Positions 1-13,747 are shown, numbered from the stretch's first letter. The stretch is 64,000 nucleotides of DNA from Boletus sp. NGJ (GCA_019096195.1 JAGTXK010000055.1:1054001-1118000), one strand, 5' to 3'. Notes: generated from the sequence alone by a model not told the origin. Numbers and translations are program-made.

Positions 1-104
1 TTGTAAAGACCCCTCCTTTCCTCCGGTCGTGTTGGACAACTACTAGATCATTATTCGCATCCATCATCGCCGGGAAGTGCAACGCAGTCGTAACAACACA
101 CAGA

Positions 105-1266
105 ATGAAGAAGAAGGTACGTGCACTCGTTCCATCCATGGAAATGCCTGACTGTATTTCTTATTTCTTCCTCAAGGTTCTCTTAATGGGTGCATCGGGC
201 AGCGGAAAAACCTCCATGCGTTCTATGATCTTGTGAGCCAAAACTACGCATCATCCACCTACACAGGAATCCCGGTTAACAGCCTCTGAATTAGTTCCAA
301 TAATCCAGCGTCTTTGACGTCCCGGTTAGGTGCTACCATCGACGTTGAGCAGAACCACGTTCGGTTTCTTGGAGATCTCATCCTCAACTTGTGGGACTGC
401 GGTGGTCAGGACGCGTTCATGGACTCCTATCTTTCTACGCAGCGCTCCACTATATTCTCGCATGCGGGAGTCATGATCTACGTTTTTGACGTGGAAAGTC
501 GTGAAATGGCCAAGGACCTAGAGTACTACCGCGACTGTCTCGATGGTTTGTCGCAGTTTAGCAAAGACGCGAGCGTATTCCTCCTAGTCCACAAGATGGA
601 TTTGGTTCGCGAAGGCGAACGATCCGTCATCTTCCAGCGAAAAGCTGCAGAATTGGAGAAGGCAAGTGGTGATTTCCCTGTCAAGGTGCTCGGGACAAGC
701 ATATATAATGAGACTTTGTACAAGGCATGCAAAATTTGTCTCTTCCTTTGACGAATCGTGTGTCTGATGTGCTGTACCATAGGCTTGGTCGAGCATTGTC
801 AACACCTTGATACCCAACGCTCGAAATCTCAATAAGCATCTACGAATATTTGCAGAAGCCTGCAGCGCAACAGAGGTCATCCTCTTTGAGCGTGCCACTT
901 TTCTAGTTATCGCTACATCATCGTCCTCCGATGCATCCGATTCTGTAGCGACCCATTCTTTAGATCCAAAACGCTATGAACGTACCTCGGAGTTGATCAA
1001 AGCTTTCAAACAGTCATGTTCGCGACTACGTGAGGAGTTCCATTCCCTAGAGATGGAGCTCGCAGAATTCACCGCGGTACTGGATGAAATGACAAAGAAT
1101 ACCTATGTTTTGGTTGTGGTCCATAATCCAGTCGTCGGTAAGGGGAGTTGGAGATAATATTTCTGCCCGCTAAATCGCCTGCCCAGAAACCGCAGCAATC
1201 AAGATGAATATTCGAATGGCAAAGAGAAAATTCGAAGAGCTGCAAGGGGATACATTGGTGTCGTAG
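105..1266 (+). CDS. gtr1: Gtr1/RagA-type GTPase
   Basis: Rag-family small GTPase; in fungi Gtr1 pairs with Gtr2 on the vacuole and signals amino-acid sufficiency to TORC1. The start MKKK is a 12-nt exon (105-116) followed by VLLMGASGSGKTSMRSMIF, a P-loop typical of RagA/Gtr1. Further on come LGATIDVEQNHVRFLG, LNLWDCGGQD (the family has WDCGGQ where Ras has DTAGQ) and HKMD. The C-terminal roadblock-like half follows and ends MNIRMAKRKFEELQG...LVS with a stop at 1264-1266. The exon boundary at 1137 regenerates the family motif VETAAIKMNIR. The intron at 725-782 appears to use a GC donor, because only AAG|GCATGC...ATAG|GCT restores YKAWSSIV. Family assignment is certain; exon edges are hand-derived. 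Confidence 0.93.
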
Positions 1267-1555
1267 GAAGAACTGGCATATGTTGTCACAGGCCCTCAAG
1301 CGCCACTTCTTGACGATGTCTTGTTAACTGCCATATTTCTGTGCCAAGACACAGGAAACAGCAAAGGTGACTGTATCCGATTAAGTGGAAGCCGAAAGCT
1401 TTAAACATTGACAACAGCAGTGGATTGCAGAATGTTTCATGCATAATAATTATTCAGCAAAAGGCCGCTGGATCTAGCTACGAAGAACGAACACGGTTTT
1501 ATACAGATAATGACATTTACATAGGTATGACTGCATCATGTATATTATCGTCCCT

Positions 1556-2390
1556 CTATTCTCTGGTATCTGCATTTATCTCCTGGAGATGCAAGTCTTC
1601 ACGTAAAAGATGTTCTATGCCTGAATACTGGACCAGGGTTCCCATCAAAGCCTGGTCCCTTCCGATAGGTACCACTGCGTATTCGATGATGGATACACCA
1701 GTGTTTAGGCAGTGTCCGATCTCAACACCCTCGCGACAAGCCACCACACCATGGGCCTCTAACGCCGAAAGGAGGACTGCGATCCATGCACCATGGGAGA
1801 CTACGAGGATGTTGTGCGGCTGTTCTGCAGGGGTACCTGCCTCAAGCACTGAAGTCATGTACTCCACGATCGATCTCGAATACCACACCAGACACCTCGC
1901 AGTAAAGTTGGGGATTGTCTCCATCAATGTTGCTCGCTTATTTGATCGCGCCACTTGCCCTTGTAATTCACCCATATACTACTGCGCCAACGTGACAATT
2001 GGCCACAGATGCATGAGCTTGAGCGACGCAGAGGGGATGAAGCTTTGCTTTGCTTACTCTTTCCCTGATCATTTCGTCCCGTTCGAAAACAGTGTCTGGA
2101 TGGTTTCGGAGGATGTACTCTGTGGTCTGGAAGATAATTCAATCAAACTTGGAAGCCGAGCAGTGACTCAGTGTTCTCACCTTAGATGCCCTTTGGAGGT
2201 CGCTGCTGAATGCTCTCACAAACGGGATGTCCCTTAGAGCCTCAGCCACCAACATGGCCTGCTTCAACCCAGTTTCATTGAGTGGGATATCTAATTGGCC
2301 CTGTATCCTGCGCATTCTGTTCCACTCCGTTTCACCGTGTCGCACGATGTACATGCGGAACTGGGCTGGCATCGGAAGGGATTGGGACAA
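1556..2390 (-). CDS. Histidine phosphatase (phosphoglycerate mutase family)
   Basis: Single-domain histidine phosphatase superfamily enzyme, similar to fungal phosphoglycerate-mutase-like or fructose-2,6-bisphosphatase/TIGAR-type proteins. The N terminus carries the catalytic signature YIVRHGETEWN, then RIQGQLDIPLNETGLKQA and a SSDLQRA segment (family consensus SDLxRAxxT). The distal catalytic His lies in ILVVSHGAWIAVL near the C terminus. The start at 2390 is MSQSLPMPAQF; a second in-frame Met follows at residue 7. At least two short introns interrupt the middle, where an HPDTVFERDEMIRER segment sits in its own exon. The stop is at 1556. It lies tail-to-tail with gtr1. Substrate cannot be told from sequence; the family covers sugar-phosphate and general phosphatases. 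Confidence 0.85.
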
Positions 2391-2548
2391 GTGATGTGAA
2401 AGATCTTGCCAGCGTGTGGTGTGCGCGCGGGAGTTGGGCGAAGACCTTCCGACTATACTCTATCCATTCAAACGCCCACGATACAAGTAATCACGAGCTA
2501 CGTTGAAGAGCATTGTCTACCCGAATCACCACCACAAGCGTCAGTTGA

Positions 2549-5500
2549 TCAAAGGGCTAGCGAGTTAATTTCCTGGAAGACGTTGCTAATCCTCCCGTCA
2601 CTGAAGCTAGATCGGATCGTGCCCATAACCTCCTTCAGTTCCTTCACTTGTGCAGATTTCAGGTTCAGTGCCGTGCCTCGATCTTGGGCTTCATAGAGCT
2701 TATCGGGGCGCAATTGATAATCATAACACACGAGAATGAACATGCTCACAATGTTTCCAAGCGCGACGGAGGCTCGGTAAATCACTTCGGGATCCTCCTT
2801 TTCCAATCTGAGCACCTGCGACGAGTTAGTTGTATGATCTCGCAGGAATTGAATTCAACCTTGAAAATAAGGCTGAGACACTGATCACGCGCTGCTACAC
2901 TAGCAGGTGTATCCAGGTGAATACATGAGAAGCTAGGAAGTATTCTTGAGTCACGTCGCTCATTTCCATGCGACGAAGACTAACTTAAACAATACCGATG
3001 CCAGCGCCACCCGCTGTGGTTTTGAGAGGAGTTGGTATGGTACTTGAGTGAGTGCCTCAAAGATCTGGTGGGGCAGTTAAGAAGGAGTCGAAAGAAACAG
3101 GGACCTCTCCACCTGCTGAACCCACCGTCCATCCTTCAACAAAGTACCTTCTTGAAAGCAATTGGTGATGGTGCGCAATAGCAATAACACATTCGTCTCC
3201 TGCGGCTTCAACATCTGGCTTCCGCGTGACACAACAGACGACCAATCTGATGCATTGAATAGACAGTCAAATAATTTCTCGCGATTTCCAGGGGCAGCTA
3301 GTGCGTTTGCGCAGTATCCGACCACCAAACGACTGAGATCCATCACTACCATCATGTCAATGTAGATAGACACAACTTTTAAAAGTGTCACACACCAGGG
3401 AACCTCTGAGCAGCTGGCCAACGGTCCAGGATTGATACGATTGCCTCGGTATGTAGTCTACTCAGAGTAACAAAAGTCGGGGACGCCGGGTTTGAAGTAA
3501 TTTGGGAAAGGTGCGTGAACACTTCTTCAATCAGCACTTGTTCCTCGGGGTACATTGCACAACTAGCGGTTGTCTATGAAGCATTCACGGATAGTGGTCG
3601 TGGTTACTGCAAAGAAGACTGTAGTTGAGGCTCACAATGTCGTTACGGAGAATGTCATCGAATTGATGCAGTTTGGCCCGCATAGCTGGTATGTTAGATT
3701 GCTTGAAAGCTACAAGAATTTTCTATGAAAGAATGGAGTGAGAACATGGAACAAACTCAGGTGCAGAAAACAAACAAAAGGGAGAATCTTCGTCTGTGAG
3801 GTCTGGGCAGCTGGAGGAGGCGATGCTGCATGCAAGGCACCAGAATATCGAGATGCACCGGTGTAAGGGTCTACGGATGTAGATGCAGGCACAATCGACG
3901 GTGGATGTCTTGTCGAAGGTTGATATCTTGATGCTCCTGTGTGGATTATATGGGTATGACTAATTTCTCCAACCTGCGCGTCAGCGGCATTTCAAGGCTG
4001 ACCTGTGTATGGATCCGCGTAGTTGCTATCACCCCCCAAGTTTACCCCTGCGGTGTTCTTCTCGATGAACCTCACGACTTCATCAATATAACTCATGGAG
4101 ACATCATTTTGCTGTAGAAAGCGTTGAGCAGCCGTGTAAGGATTCTCTGGGGCATCATGAACAAAGATCTACAGGACCTATCACAAGGCCAACTCACCAG
4201 AGACATTGTAGGGGAGTTTCAATGGAGGTGCACCCTCTTGCACATCTACATCAAATACGTAGTCATATTCTCTACCATTGTAGAGCTGTTTACGGCCAGA
4301 GCCAACGGCATCAACGACTTCACCGATCTTTTGCCAGCTGGAAGAGACGGTATCCCACTTTCAGCGGTTAAGTTAGGCTTGTCGAGGTCGGTCAACTGAA
4401 TATGATTCACCTGGTGGGCTTCCACATTAACCCCGGTTCGAATCATCTTTACTTCACCTGCCTTTTTTCCTGGTTTCGCTCCTCAGTACACTCTAACGGG
4501 GAGTTATCGGATAGCTACCTGGAGTAACCAGGGCTTCCGGGCCCGACAAGTCAGCTTTCTTCACATCACCGACTTGTTGTGATGGGAGCGCTTGGTTGGA
4601 AACTTGGTCCTCAAATGCTTTCCGGTCAGCTTCACTGGCCCAGCGATCTTCCGAGTTGCTGAACACTCGAATAACGCCATCGCTGCATCCGCTAACAATA
4701 TCACCATTTGGCATGGTGGACACAGACCACACAGAAATGGCAGGATGTATTATGACTTGTACGCATTCGCCGTCTGGAATTGTCACGGATGTCAATATGT
4801 AAAGACTTTTAAACCACAAATAAAGTGCACCATACCTCGCCATACTCGTACTGAGCGATCCTCTCCAGCGGAGACCAGGTCGCCACTGGGCAAAACCGAT
4901 AAGCTGTATACGAAGGAAGTATGCCCGGACAACGTGTAAATCAGATCGCCACCTATTGTCCACACTCGAACTTCGCTGAGATATCACGTGTCAGGAATAC
5001 ATCCCAGAACAAGGTACGCGCCCATCCCACCTATCGTTGGAGCAAGACGCAAAACCGAGATCAGCTATTGATGTTAGGCCACGGACAGCATCACGGTGGC
5101 CTTCATAGGTTCGCATTACTTTGTTCTGCATCCAAAGCTTGATGGTCTTATCCGCGGACGCTACATTAGAGTGTCAGAAAGGTTAGAGACGAAACATAAT
5201 CTGTCAGACCTGTCAAGAAGTGTGAGTCCTCCAAAGCGAGTACCGCCCAAACGGATTGTTGGTGTCCCTTGAGATCATATTGAAGTGTGAAGTCTTTCCA
5301 GACTTTGGCGGTCCTGTCTCTCCACTTTTATCTAGTTCCGGTTTTAAGGAGGAAGATCGCTTACTTGTCCCACGAGCCGGAAATGATGACACCGGCTGGG
5401 CCGATATGGATGGCACAGATGTTATCCGTGTGCCCGACTAAAGAATATTCGGGCTCTTCTTTGTTGGACGAGTCGAGCACAAAAATGTTGATAACCATGT

Positions 5501-5874
5501 CTTGCCCGCCAACGACAGCGAATCCTGACGCCAAAGTGCATTTCCGTCACGCTATCTCTTTCGGATAGGGATGGAGAAGATCCTGACCTTGCGGTGCGTC
5601 CGCGGTTGGGGGGAGATACTCCACTGCATTGACGTACCTGGATCCTGATCGGAGGATAGAAGTGGGAGAGAAGGATGAAGGTGGACTTCTCAGCCAAGAT
5701 ATCGCAGTTGAATCGCGCGAAGCAGATAGAACTATATTATCTGTCGGTGACACCACTCCACGGACCTGTGAGTTTCCGTCAGGTCATACTTAAAAATTCC
5801 CAGAGAGTGTATGATAGATGACCACGTACATCCGCGGAGTGGCTCAGTAATGTCGCTGAAAGTTTGTAAGGCAT
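2549..5874 (-). CDS. doa1: Doa1/Ufd3/PLAA ubiquitin-binding Cdc48 cofactor
   Basis: Orthologue of yeast Doa1 (Ufd3) and mammalian PLAA, a Cdc48/p97 adaptor in ubiquitin homeostasis and degradation. The start MPYKLSATLLSHSADV is at 5874 and splices to RGVVSPTDNIVLSASRD, the first WD40 blade. WD40 repeats fill about 5.8-4.6 kb, with the diagnostic last blade HPAISVWSV...GDIVSGCSDGVIRVF. A PFU domain follows (about 4.45-4.1 kb: MIRTGVNVEAHQ, then DVQEGAPPLKLPYNVS before the exon end). A proline- and Ser-rich linker then leads to the helical PUL domain (about 3.6-2.55 kb), with VVGYCANALAAPGNREKLFDC and a final ALGNIVSMF...VFQEINSLAL. Many introns of about 50 nt. Domain order WD40-PFU-PUL is complete. 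Confidence 0.92.
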
Positions 5875-6587
5875 ATAACTGTCATCAACTGAGATGATAG
5901 ACAGCGACAAAGTATTTGAGTATGGCAGATATTACTTAATCAACAATGGTTTTCGCAGTTTCCAGTTAATACTACAATGCGCCATGCTATACATCGAACG
6001 CTACGGTAGACCACGTTGAGACAGATGGTAGATGGTAGTATGGGATATGTCTCCTCTTGCAACAATGAAAAGAACGTGCCAGCTCTCTGACACCCGAGCG
6101 CTTTCACTGCAAACAGGAGTGCGAGCATAGACTATGGGATGACATGTCAATACATCGGTGCGTTAGGCTCGTATCCGCACCCGCATGTATGTGTTTCGAG
6201 ACAAGTTAACTGACAGAGGATGATAAAATGTACACCACGCTAACGATCCTACAGCCATAATCAGAGCAGCAGGGAGATACGGAGGTGTATGTTATGCCGT
6301 GCACCATTACTTCATCTCCTGCGAGGGCCTCTCGATGCAAACGGTCGAACGTAGAAAATCGATCACGACCAGTTGCCAAAACGTGAGGGGTTTTTGAATC
6401 AGAAAAGAAAGTGAACGTTTGGCAAGGTATGCAACGATTTAGGGCCGACACTTCCGTTTTAGGTAGAATTTTAAGTTTATAGAGGTCGAATTCAGTTGTG
6501 AAAGGTGTCCATGATGCACAGCTGGATCATCATGCATTACAGGACGTCTAAGAAACATCAATGTGTATCAAGAAATTGAATACATTT
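5875..6587. other. Intergenic region between doa1 and hop1
   Basis: About 0.7 kb upstream of doa1 and downstream of hop1, so it should contain the doa1 promoter and hop1 3' end. Two short minus-strand open frames are present (82 codons at 6206-6451 and 62 codons at 5940-6128). Neither has a recognisable domain or joins convincingly by splice sites to its neighbours. I see no RNA gene or repeat here. Confidence 0.5.
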
Positions 6588-9500
6588 TCAGTCGCAAAGG
6601 TCCACTGCCGTTCCGATGGATACTTTCAGCCTTTTCGTTGTTTTATTGGAATCACCCTCAGCTTTGCGTTTCGAGTTTGCCTCCGATTGACGAGCAAGGG
6701 CAAGTGCATGGAAGTTCTGAGTTGGTTCTTGAGTTTGCGAGTCGAGTCCTAGCGTTTCGCTCGATATTCCGCCTTCCTGCTCCGGACTGGCATGAAGCTT
6801 CGCCAATGTATCGCTGCTCGGAAGATTCAACCCAATAGAATTGGTGGGGAACATTCAAAGGTGCTTACGTGTTGCCATCCGCGAGACGAGACTCAACAAT
6901 CTTAAAGATGCAGGAGAGCTCGCGCTAACGAGTGATGTGAATAAAGGTACTGACTCCATGTGTTAGGCCCAGAAGTCGATTCTCGACCTGGGATTCCGCA
7001 CGAAAGTAGTCGAGATATGCTTTGCTTCTCTTGGATGAATACAAGAACACATATTTCGTTTTGTGCAGTTCTTTTTGTGCTTTCTTCCCCTTATTTTTCG
7101 TCGATTTCTCCCCTTTCTTTGTATGAGCTCTCACGGAAGTCAAGTCCTCGGATAGCGCATTTTCTGTGGTGATAAATCCTATCAGGTAGAAAGTCAGGCA
7201 TCCCGGTTACGACAGAGAAAGGAGAGTCAACCTTCATCCTCTAGTCTCATGAGTAACTGGCTGACCAGGGTGGCAGCGCAACCTGAGGATAATGGTGAGC
7301 AGCCAATGTCGATGAAAATAATTACGAACCAATTTGTTCTCTGAACTGCAGAGCAGTAGTGGGTCTGTGAACTTCGAATATCTTGATCGCGCGTCTAAGA
7401 CAGCTGCGGTGAGCAACACATCGCCATAAGCATAGGTCAGAGCACCTGAATAACGCAAGATCCTTGAACCGGCTAATCATATCAACCTGTGTCTTTCCGG
7501 CTATGATATCCCATTCAGGGGACCGCCGGAGGCGACAGTCAAAGCACACGAATTGAAATGGAAGACGTCTGTCTTGCAGGCCATGGTACCTATGCACTCT
7601 TCAGTCAAGGGGCTAATCCGCTTCACAATAAAATAAAATTTCACCCCATGCACCTGCAGAAATCAAGGGGGAATCATGAGTCGGGATTACACTCGTACGA
7701 GCAAAGACTTCTGACCAGATATGACGCCATTTGTTGCAACCGCCTTCACAGAGAATCAAAGAATCATCAACCTGAGTGAGATATTTCAGCTGAGCGGTAT
7801 AGGTTGCATCAAAGAGTTTCGAATGACCATTGTGCCACAATCACAATCAACACGGCCATCATCTTCCATTGCATCGTCTGCAGTTCTTGTTGTCTTCACG
7901 GATCTCTCAGAGATATTAGGAACAATCTGCTCCACAGGAATCGGACTCTGGATATCTAGGATCATATCAGTACCTGCAAGATAGACGAAAAGCGCGATGA
8001 GTGCCCGACATACCTGAGTTTAACCTGGTCCGACTTTCGCTATTTCGGAACATTTCCTGGAGAGCTGAAGTATCGATTTGCTGGGTCGAGATGAAAGAAG
8101 CGGAAGAATCGCGGATGTCCGATGGAGGCAGCGAAGGAACGCGTGGCAAACTGTGCGAGGGTGATGGCGATTGCATATCAATTTCTTGGGTTGCAGGGAT
8201 CACCTGTGTTTCTTCCATATCTCGAGAAGCCATCTGTTCAAGCTGAGGTTCAGTGTTGCGAATGGGAGTACTTAGCGGGGGCTTACGAGATATCCAACAT
8301 GCGTCGGAGTATGGTCTGGATGACCCCCGTATTCGGTTATAGTGTTGCCTTTACCCTGCTCTTCATGCACTGGAATGGGCAGTATCTTCCCTTCGTCTCC
8401 TCGGATACCAATAGGAACCATAGCGCCACTGGCATTCCACCTGGCTAAAACAATACCTTCATCAGAGATGTCTTCGCCTAGAGCATCCTCGTCTGCGTCT
8501 GCATCCCATACAACATTTCTATTCAATGCGTCTTTCTTCTGGAGTTCTGCATCCTCAACTCGGAGCCGAGCTTCTTCGACAGGAGTTAGCTTTGGAGGAC
8601 AGCGGGTAGTGAGACCCGTAAATGTGGCGTTGTTATCCTCAGTGGAGGACGGCAGAAAGGATGAAACGGAGGCGACCTTCATGCTCACACTGGTAACTCC
8701 GTCAAAACACACCAGGATCTGTATCGAGTCGAAGGCGTACCCATGCCAACCAGTTTCCAGTGTACCAATCCTTGTGCTTTCCGGTACTTCGGCTGTTCTA
8801 TGAGTTGTAAAAAACCATCTATTCGAGTCGGCATCACCACCTCGGAAATGCGGGGGTTGGTAATCATCGGGGGTGTCGTCGTTGAAGAATAGTTTGAAGT
8901 TCCCGTACCGACATTCTGGAACTATCACTCTGGGAACGTGGTGTACTCCTGTAGGACTCACTTGGCAATGTCTCCATCTGTGAGATAGTGGTAACCAACG
9001 TCTTGATCATTAACTGGATCCATAGGAAGCATCTAAACTCGAAGGACAGGTTTTAGGGAAGATATACCTTGAGGCTGCGCTTTACATCGCCAAGGGTGGG
9101 CAGTTTTCCTTGCTTGAGCGCGTCGACGACGGGATCCCCGTCCACGCGATGTAGTGACATTTTTGACAACTTATCTCCTAAAGACATGATGGGTACGACA
9201 GTGTCCGTACCCGCCACTTTATAGTACTTTATCTTTGTCAGCTTGGAATGAATAGAAGTAGGTTTGTCTACCTGGAAATTGAAGGTGTAAGCTTCCACAA
9301 TACTAGGTAGACATCGGTAAGCTGGATAATATTCGAATGTAGAGAGTACTACTTGTTGGGATCTTTGCTGTCCTATGTGGCGGCTTCAAACAATGGCGCG
9401 TCAAAGAGCGTGAGTAACTTACCAGATATATGGCAAAGATGAAGCGGCGAAGGTACTGCTTCTCTATAGCCTCGAATATGCCCTTTTCCTGGATGAAATG

Positions 9501-9983
9501 TATGGTTGTATGCGGGGAACATGTATCTTAAAATGATCTATATGCGTACCAAATAGTCCAAAATCCTGTCGCCTTCGTTGGTGAAACCCCGCTTTAGACT
9601 CATAATAGTTACACCGCTGACGGTTGACCTGGTCTGATTGTCGAACGATCCAGCTGACAAGGTTGACGAAATTTGAGCAGACAGATGATCTGCAGAACTT
9701 TGGCTGTAGGCGACCGGTCTCCTGTATATTTCGGCGCTTACATTCAGAAAAGTTCTCGTAAGGTAACAGACCCCTGAAGAAGGTTTTAGTTGGTTAGTAA
9801 AGCAACGTTAAGTAAATACCTCAAGTATGCGATGCACCCCAACCCAGCTTTCAGAAGGGTCTCGACGCACTGCAAGCTAGAGCTATTGCTGAGTGTCTGA
9901 AGAGACATCAGTCATGCCAGGAACGGCTTCTTCGTGAACTTCACCTGGGCTTCACTATGAGTCGTTGTGACTTGCGCCTGCAT
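6588..9983 (-). CDS. hop1: Meiotic HORMA-domain axis protein Hop1
   Basis: Meiotic chromosome-axis protein controlling double-strand breaks and inter-homologue bias. The start at 9983, MQAQVTTTHSEAQ, splices to TLSNSSSLQCVETLLKAGLGCIAYLR and then GLLPYENF, the HORMA entry. HORMA segments include GVTIMSLKRGFTNEGDRILD, EAYTFNFQVD and FKLFFNDDTPDDYQPPHF. A Ser/Thr-rich linker with several SQ/TQ sites follows (about 8.25-8.0 kb), where Mec1/Tel1 targets sit in yeast Hop1. Then comes a PHD-like zinc finger (ILCEGGCNKWRHIW...FVCFDCRLRR) and a winged-helix-like stretch (AIKIFEVHRPTTALQFREQIG), together resembling the chromatin-binding region described in Hop1/HORMAD proteins. The basic tail (RKAEGDSNKTTKRLK) ends at 6588. 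Introns are numerous and some internal edges are uncertain. Confidence 0.9.
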
Positions 9984-10372
9984 CACGAGAAAGGAATCGC
10001 CGAACGCGGTAGTCAAAACGGATGGTGATGATGGGTAAGGACAAGAAGTACGTGACTATCTTCAGACGCGCTCGCATTTTAACTTTTAAGCCAGCACCCA
10101 GTCACGTGGGCGAGCAGTGGAGAACGGTCAAACGGCCAGCAGCTGGAGGGGTTGGTCCACTCATCATCACGATGATAGGACCCTCTAGAGAACAGATGTC
10201 ATTTATAAATAACATTTAGCGCACTGGCCCTTGTAAGATCCCTAGTCCCGTCGAAAACCAAGCAGCGCAGTACTCCGTGAACGAGCTTCTTGCGCGGATG
10301 GCCACCAGAACTCAAAAGCTCGAGGAACCTCAAGTTGTTTCACAAGCCCCTGACAGCGCATAAAAGGTTTCA
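9984..10372. other. Intergenic: hop1 promoter region / trs23 3' flank
   Basis: About 390 bp between two minus-strand genes, expected to hold the hop1 promoter. A CACGTG E-box followed by GG lies at 10103-10108. A 65-codon plus-strand frame (10022-10219) has no recognisable content and is treated as chance. Confidence 0.5.
10103..10108. promoter_or_regulatory. CACGTG E-box upstream of hop1
   Basis: Palindromic CACGTG about 120 bp upstream of the hop1 start codon. In fungi this core is bound by bHLH factors such as Cbf1 and Pho4. Only the motif is seen; its function is inferred. Confidence 0.3.
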
Positions 10373-10935
10373 TCATTGCCCCGTCCCTACCAACGCGGTT
10401 ATTCGCGTGTCAAAACCGTCACTGCGAATGGGCATTTCTGGAGTGTAAAACGGGTTCTTCATAACTGCGTCCGCATAAGCCTCGTAAACCTTCTGCAATA
10501 CAGACTCGGCGGTGGTCTCCGATAGGGAAGTCAACAGCACGAACTTGGTACCTTAGCTGGAAGCTCAATCCTATTCCACCCCACTAGCTGATGAACAGGA
10601 CATACGCACCGGTTGCTGTCAAGAAAATTGTCATTTTGAAGGATTCCCCTTCAATGACTTGTGCCCCAGAACTGAACCCGATGGGCGAAAGCCTGCTAGT
10701 GATAGCATGAATACCGTGCAGAGTTCCGGCGAGTACGAGGTATTCATTGGAAGTCAGCTGTGCAAGGCCATCTGCGAAATTTTCTGACAGTCATTTGGTC
10801 ATCCCAACGAGACGACGAACCTGCAAAGTTGCGCTGATAGACAAGGCCACCAGCCTTATTAATCACCTGCAATATCGACTCAGAATGTGTGTTGTTCCCC
10901 TACTTTAGTCTTACCCAAAGCCCAAAGATAGCCAT
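10373..10935 (-). CDS. trs23: TRAPP complex subunit Trs23/TRAPPC4
   Basis: Sybindin-family (longin-like) core subunit of TRAPP, the GEF for Ypt1 in ER-Golgi traffic. Exon 1 at 10935 encodes MAIFGLW. Splicing across a 48-nt intron gives MAIFGLWVINKAGGLVYQRN, the family's N-terminal strand. Then come LTSNEYLVLAGTLHGIHAI, the FKMTIFLTATGTKFVLLTS strand and a C-terminal helix LQKVYEAYADAVMKNPFY ending DTRITALVGTGQ at 10373. The length of about 140 residues is typical. Three to four introns. No single frame covers it, so it is easily missed. It is divergent from the glutaminyl cyclase, with starts about 145 bp apart. Confidence 0.9.
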
Positions 10936-11080
10936 GATGAGTCAAGAAGAGAGCATCGATGATGTGGACTGACTGCGTTCTCTCTCGGTGCCTGCTTTTG
11001 AAACGTATGTACGTACTGTACTCATATATTCTCACACGACAACTGCTCCATACATACCCAGTAAGCTCACTCTGCTGGGC

Positions 11081-12491
<1,411 letters not shown>

Positions 12492-12700
12492 AATGTCTAT
12501 ATTCTTGAGTTCACTGGCGCTCGCTTAGTAGGTTCATTCATAGTTGCAGCATTTGGCTCACTCCCAAGATTAGTTCATGTAACCTACTAAAACATGGAGG
12601 TAGCCTTCTCATCGAGGCAAACTAGCATTATGATCCAGCGGGCAGTAGAACGTCCAACATCAAGAGGACCCACTAAGCATACTTGCCTTCTAAGCGCCTG

Positions 12701-13641
12701 TCATACAGCCATTATCAGAGCCTTATAGTGCTTCATCAACTCAGAGGCATCAGTGGCGAGCTGTCACGATCAATATGGTGTTCGACAAACCACGATAGCA
12801 AAACATACCTGCTGTTTCTCTCGACCCTCGTCTAGACGGCGCTTTGCTGCGTTCATCATGTTTTTGCGTGACTTTCGCATGCGGACTGATTGAACCTGGG
12901 CTGATTAACATGGCATCATATATGCGGTTGTTATGCATATGCTTGAACGGGAATACTCACTTGCTTCCTCTCCCGCTTGAATTACCTGCGTGCGCCAAGG
13001 ACCAAGTTCGTTCAGAAGAGAAGAATAAGTTGAAAATAGGCCATCGAACTTCTCCTGTACTATTCGGTCAAAACATCCATCAGAATGACACGATGAAATA
13101 ATGACCTTGTTCATGTTCGGATGCTCTTTTGTAATCTGAAATCCTCCAGGTTTGCAAAGATGTAACTCCTCGAGCTGGCCCAGTAAGCCGAGGATTTTAT
13201 CACTTCAAAGTTTCATACCATTCTCTCAAGCAGTCAAGTAAGATAACTTACGCGTATGTATTTGTTTCCCTTGCGGTCCTTTCTAAATCCTCCCGCACCG
13301 CGGTGAAAGCGGAGGTGACCTTAACTTCAAACGTTTGCTCCGACTTCGACTTGTCTTCTATAGAGGCTCGGTCTCTAGGTCATCTCTCTTGACCAAAAAT
13401 TGTCACCTTTGTCTGGTCTGTGCGCGTGTACCACGACGGGATCAGAATGTATTTGCTGAGAAGGGAACGGGGATCTACCGTAGTGAGGTTAGGTCATCTG
13501 TTGGCAGGTTTTGCGTTCAGTGATCAAGAGCCTGGTGATGCTACAGCGAGGCTTACTTCTACGGTCTATTCCATTGTATGATGAAAGCATTCAGTTCGCA
13601 TTCATCATGATTAAACGGGAACCTTTACCGCCGTGAGCCAT
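12701..13641 (-). CDS. Unrecognised small helical/coiled-coil protein
   Basis: Gene model built by hand. ATG at 13641 (MAHGG) joins, across an intron of about 250 nt, to an exon reading DRASIEDKSKSEQTFEVKV. It continues through 49-nt and longer introns (TETNTYA-like end joins ADKILGLLGQLEELHLCKP), then NKVIISSCHSDGCFDRIVQE. It ends with a basic helix (RMRKSRKNMMNAAKRRLDEG) and LMKHYKALIMAV, stop at 12701. All junctions keep frame and use GT/AG. Predicted product is about 180 residues, largely helical with heptad-like charge patterning, and has no signal peptide or membrane segment. I do not recognise the family; a small complex subunit would fit but is only a guess. Confidence 0.55.
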
Positions 13642-13747
13642 GATGACTTGGAGCCTGAGGCCTAAGGTGCAACACTTGGTTTGATGTGATGTGCAAATAG
13701 TTACAGCAGCGGATCAAGATGCGTAGTAGTATTATTGTATCAACCAT

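Noticed and set aside
1425-2237. 270-codon plus-strand open frame
   Set aside because: Antisense to the histidine phosphatase exons, whose motifs are clear; no recognisable content of its own.
6206-6451. Possible small minus-strand gene between doa1 and hop1
   Set aside because: 82 codons with no family match and no splice partners; not enough to call a gene.
8342-8803. 153-codon plus-strand frame
   Set aside because: Antisense to the Hop1 HORMA exon, which carries conserved residues.
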